From Syntrophobacterales bacterium (GTDB lineage: Bacteria > Desulfobacterota > Syntrophia > Syntrophales > UBA6807): a stretch of 7,575 bases of DNA. The notes under the pieces are model-generated. The model did no database searches and was not told the origin of the DNA. It was given only the letters and a program-made list of their open reading frames with translations. Below, one piece after another: positions 5,896 to 7,575 of this stretch. How positions within the stretch are numbered: position 1 is the first letter of the stretch; each line of letters starts with the position of its first letter. The translations under genes were made by a program, and so were the position numbers. The DNA is taken from contig JAGGSD010000388.1 in the NCBI GenBank assembly GCA_021159265.1, positions 1-7,575 on the forward strand, given 5' to 3'.

Positions 5896-6468
5896 ATGAT
5901 TTTAATGATCGATAATTATGATTCCTTTACGTACAACCTTGTTCAGTATCTTGGACAGCTTGGTGAGGAAGTTGTGGTTCACCGCAATGACAGGATCACC
6001 ATTGAAGAAATTGAGGGACTGCAGCCGCAGGCAATTTTTCTGTCTCCCGGTCCCGGCTCACCGAAAGAAGCAGGGCTTACGGTGGATATAATCAAACATT
6101 TCCATAAAACAATTTCCATCATGGGAATATGCCTGGGTCACCAGGCCATCGGCTATGCCTTTGGCGCCGATGTCGTCAGGGCTGACAGGCTCATGCACGG
6201 TAAAACCTCTGGAATCATCAACGATGGACAGACAATTTTCAAGGGACTCCCCAGCCCTTTCTCAGCGGGTCGTTATCATTCCCTGATCTTGAATCGAGAT
6301 TCTATCCCGCCGTGCCTCAAAATCAGCGCTGAAACGAAGGAGGGAGAAGTTATGGGTGTCAGGCATCAGAAATATCCGGTGGAGGGAATACAGTTTCATC
6401 CTGAATCGATTCTCACGCCGACCGGAAAACGGATTGTCAAGAATTTTTTGGAGTTGAGTAAAAATTAA
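5896..6468 (+). CDS. trpG: Anthranilate synthase component II (glutamine amidotransferase)
   Basis: TrpG hydrolyses glutamine and channels ammonia to TrpE. The 190-residue protein is a single class-I glutamine amidotransferase domain. It shows the N-terminal DNYDSFTYNL (6-15), the oxyanion-region SPGPGSP (50-56), the nucleophile Cys79 in GICLGHQAIG (77-86), RYHSL (126-130) and the His168/Glu170 pair in GIQFHPES (164-171). The catalytic triad is complete. It starts 13 bases after trpE, with GGAG at 5884-5887 eight bases before the ATG. It is not fused to trpE or trpD, unlike in some bacteria. Such subunits can also serve as PabA for folate synthesis; whether this one does cannot be told from the window. 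Confidence 0.96.
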   Translation: MILMIDNYDSFTYNLVQYLGQLGEEVVVHRNDRITIEEIEGLQPQAIFLSPGPGSPKEAGLTVDIIKHFHKTISIMGICLGHQAIGYAFGADVVRADRLMHGKTSGIINDGQTIFKGLPSPFSAGRYHSLILNRDSIPPCLKISAETKEGEVMGVRHQKYPVEGIQFHPESILTPTGKRIVKNFLELSKN

Positions 6469-6485
6469 AGGAAGGAGTTTTTACA

Positions 6486-7496
6486 ATGATAAAAGAAACG
6501 ATAGAAAAAGTAGTTAATGAAGAAGATTTACAAGAACGGGAAATGATGGAAGCAATGGATGAAGTCATGGAAGGTATCGCAACGCCAGCCCAGATCGCGG
6601 CTTTCATCACCGCCTTGAGGATCAAGGGTGAAACAGTCATGGAAGTTACCGGAGCGGCACGAATCATGAGACAGAAAGCTACAAGGATCGATGCCCGTTC
6701 ATCGATTATCGTGGATACCTGCGGAACCGGAGGAGATGGAATGAACACCTTCAACATCTCTACGACAGCGGCCTTTGTAGTGGCGGCGGCAGGCATCACC
6801 GTTGCAAAGCATGGAAACCGGGCTGTCTCCAGCGGTTGCGGCAGCGCGGATGTCCTCGAGGCCCTGGGAGTGAATATCAGCGCCGGACCGGAAATCGTGG
6901 AAGAATGTATCCAGGAAACAGGTATCGGCTTTCTTTTCGCCCCCAGACTTCACGCAGCCATGAAATATGCCGTTGGTCCGCGCAGGGAAATCGGAATCAG
7001 AACCATATTTAACATGCTTGGCCCTTTAACAAACCCTGCAGGGGCGACATCGCAGCTCATCGGAGTTTATGATTCCAGCCTGACGGAGATGTTTGCCGGT
7101 GTACTGAAGAATCTGGGAACCAAAAGGGCTTTTGTCGTTCACGGTTCCGACGGTCTTGACGAGGCCACCGTGACAGGTGAGACGCGGGTCTCCGAATTAA
7201 AGAATGGGTTGATCACTACGTATAACATCACCCCCGTCGATTTTTTCGGTAAGAAATATGATGGAGAGGAACTCCTCGGCGCCGATGCCTCATCTAACGC
7301 GCAAATCACGAAGGATATCCTGTCAGGCAGGAACGGGGCCTGTCGAAAGATTGTCCTTCTTAATGCCGCTCTGGCCATCGTGGCGGGAGAAAAGGCTGAA
7401 ACAATTCAGGAAGGAATTGCCATAGCCGAAGATTGTATCGACAGTGGGAAAGCCATTAAGAAACTGCAGGCTTTGATAGAGTTAAGCAATAGTTGA
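6486..7496 (+). CDS. trpD: Anthranilate phosphoribosyltransferase
   Basis: TrpD transfers the phosphoribosyl group of PRPP to anthranilate, the second step of the tryptophan branch. The 336-residue protein has a helical N-terminal domain (about 1-70) and the catalytic domain. Signatures are the PRPP-binding CGTGGDGMNTFNIST (79-93), KHGNRAVSSGCGSADVLEALG (108-128), the anthranilate-binding RREIGIRTIFNMLGPLTNPA (166-185) and the metal-binding DGLDE (222-226). All key residues are present. It starts 17 bases after trpG with a strong AGGAAGGAG (6469-6477) eight bases before the ATG. Its TGA stop (7494-7496) lies within the first bases of a dispersed repeat, so the repeat may have supplied the stop codon and trimmed or replaced the original C terminus by a few residues. 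Confidence 0.97.
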   Translation: MIKETIEKVVNEEDLQEREMMEAMDEVMEGIATPAQIAAFITALRIKGETVMEVTGAARIMRQKATRIDARSSIIVDTCGTGGDGMNTFNISTTAAFVVAAAGITVAKHGNRAVSSGCGSADVLEALGVNISAGPEIVEECIQETGIGFLFAPRLHAAMKYAVGPRREIGIRTIFNMLGPLTNPAGATSQLIGVYDSSLTEMFAGVLKNLGTKRAFVVHGSDGLDEATVTGETRVSELKNGLITTYNITPVDFFGKKYDGEELLGADASSNAQITKDILSGRNGACRKIVLLNAALAIVAGEKAETIQEGIAIAEDCIDSGKAIKKLQALIELSNS

Positions 7497-7575
7497 CACG
7501 CTCGTAAAAAGTCGGATTTCCCTCCCCTGGCGGGAGGGGCTACAATGACTTTTTTCCTTTTACCCTCCCCCACTT
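7493..7575. repeat. Dispersed inverted-repeat element starting on the trpD stop codon, cut by window end
   Basis: The 21 bases at 7493-7513 match the reverse complement of the right end (2488-2508) of the element upstream of the acyl-CoA ligase operon at 17 of 21 positions, and its left end (2372-2392) at 15 of 21. Within this copy AAAAAGTC (7506-7513) pairs with GACTTTTT (7547-7554), and inside that CCCTCCC (7520-7526) pairs with GGGAGGG (7532-7538). CCCTCCCC recurs at 7563-7570, so a second unit probably begins at the edge. The hairpin followed by T-rich 7550-7561 could also act as a terminator or as a transcript-stabilising structure between trpD and whatever follows. Confidence 0.6.

Noticed and set aside
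1..7575. CRISPR array, tRNA, rRNA, phage, toxin-antitoxin or defence genes
   Set aside because: Both strands were scanned by eye. No spaced direct-repeat array, cloverleaf, rRNA segment, integrase, transposase or such gene pair was seen.

Overview
This window looks like chromosomal DNA from an anaerobic bacterium, most likely a Desulfobacterota/'Deltaproteobacteria' lineage of the Syntrophus kind. That placement is an inference from three things: a two-subunit NDP-forming acyl-CoA ligase, a trpE-trpG-trpD gene order under a classical leader-peptide attenuator, and short dispersed repeats of a style I associate with those genomes. No 16S or other marker gene is present, so it is tentative.

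Layout. Positions 1-235 are non-coding and made of repeat-like DNA. Positions 236-2340 carry two minus-strand genes, the alpha subunit (934-2340) followed by the beta subunit (236-922) of an NDP-forming acyl-CoA synthetase. They form a tight operon in which the alpha stop codon overlaps the beta Shine-Dalgarno. Positions 2341-2843 hold no convincing gene. They contain a 137-bp miniature inverted-repeat element, a candidate minus-strand promoter and a small tandem octamer. Positions 2844-3956 encode cyclopropane-fatty-acyl-phospholipid synthase (minus strand), with a near-consensus sigma-70-type promoter at 4044-4072.

The divergent intergenic region (3957-4385) also carries the control region of the tryptophan operon on the plus strand. 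In order these are a promoter, a 26-residue leader peptide with four consecutive Trp codons, an antiterminator, and two consecutive intrinsic terminators. The arms of the two terminators are cross-complementary. Then come trpE (4386-5882), trpG (5896-6468) and trpD (6486-7496), each with its own ribosome binding site and gaps of 13 and 17 bases. Together they encode anthranilate synthase (both components) and anthranilate phosphoribosyltransferase, the first two steps from chorismate to tryptophan. The rest of the pathway presumably lies downstream.

The most interesting signal is the trp leader. Segment 4 (3' arm plus U-tract of terminator 1) can pair over 11 bp with segment 5 (5' arm of terminator 2). 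This allows a six-segment cascade in which one ribosome-stalling event could disarm both terminators. The second is a repeat family with 21-bp ends (TTGA...AAAAAGTC). It appears three times: cut by the left window edge, upstream of the acyl-CoA ligase operon, and starting on the stop codon of trpD.
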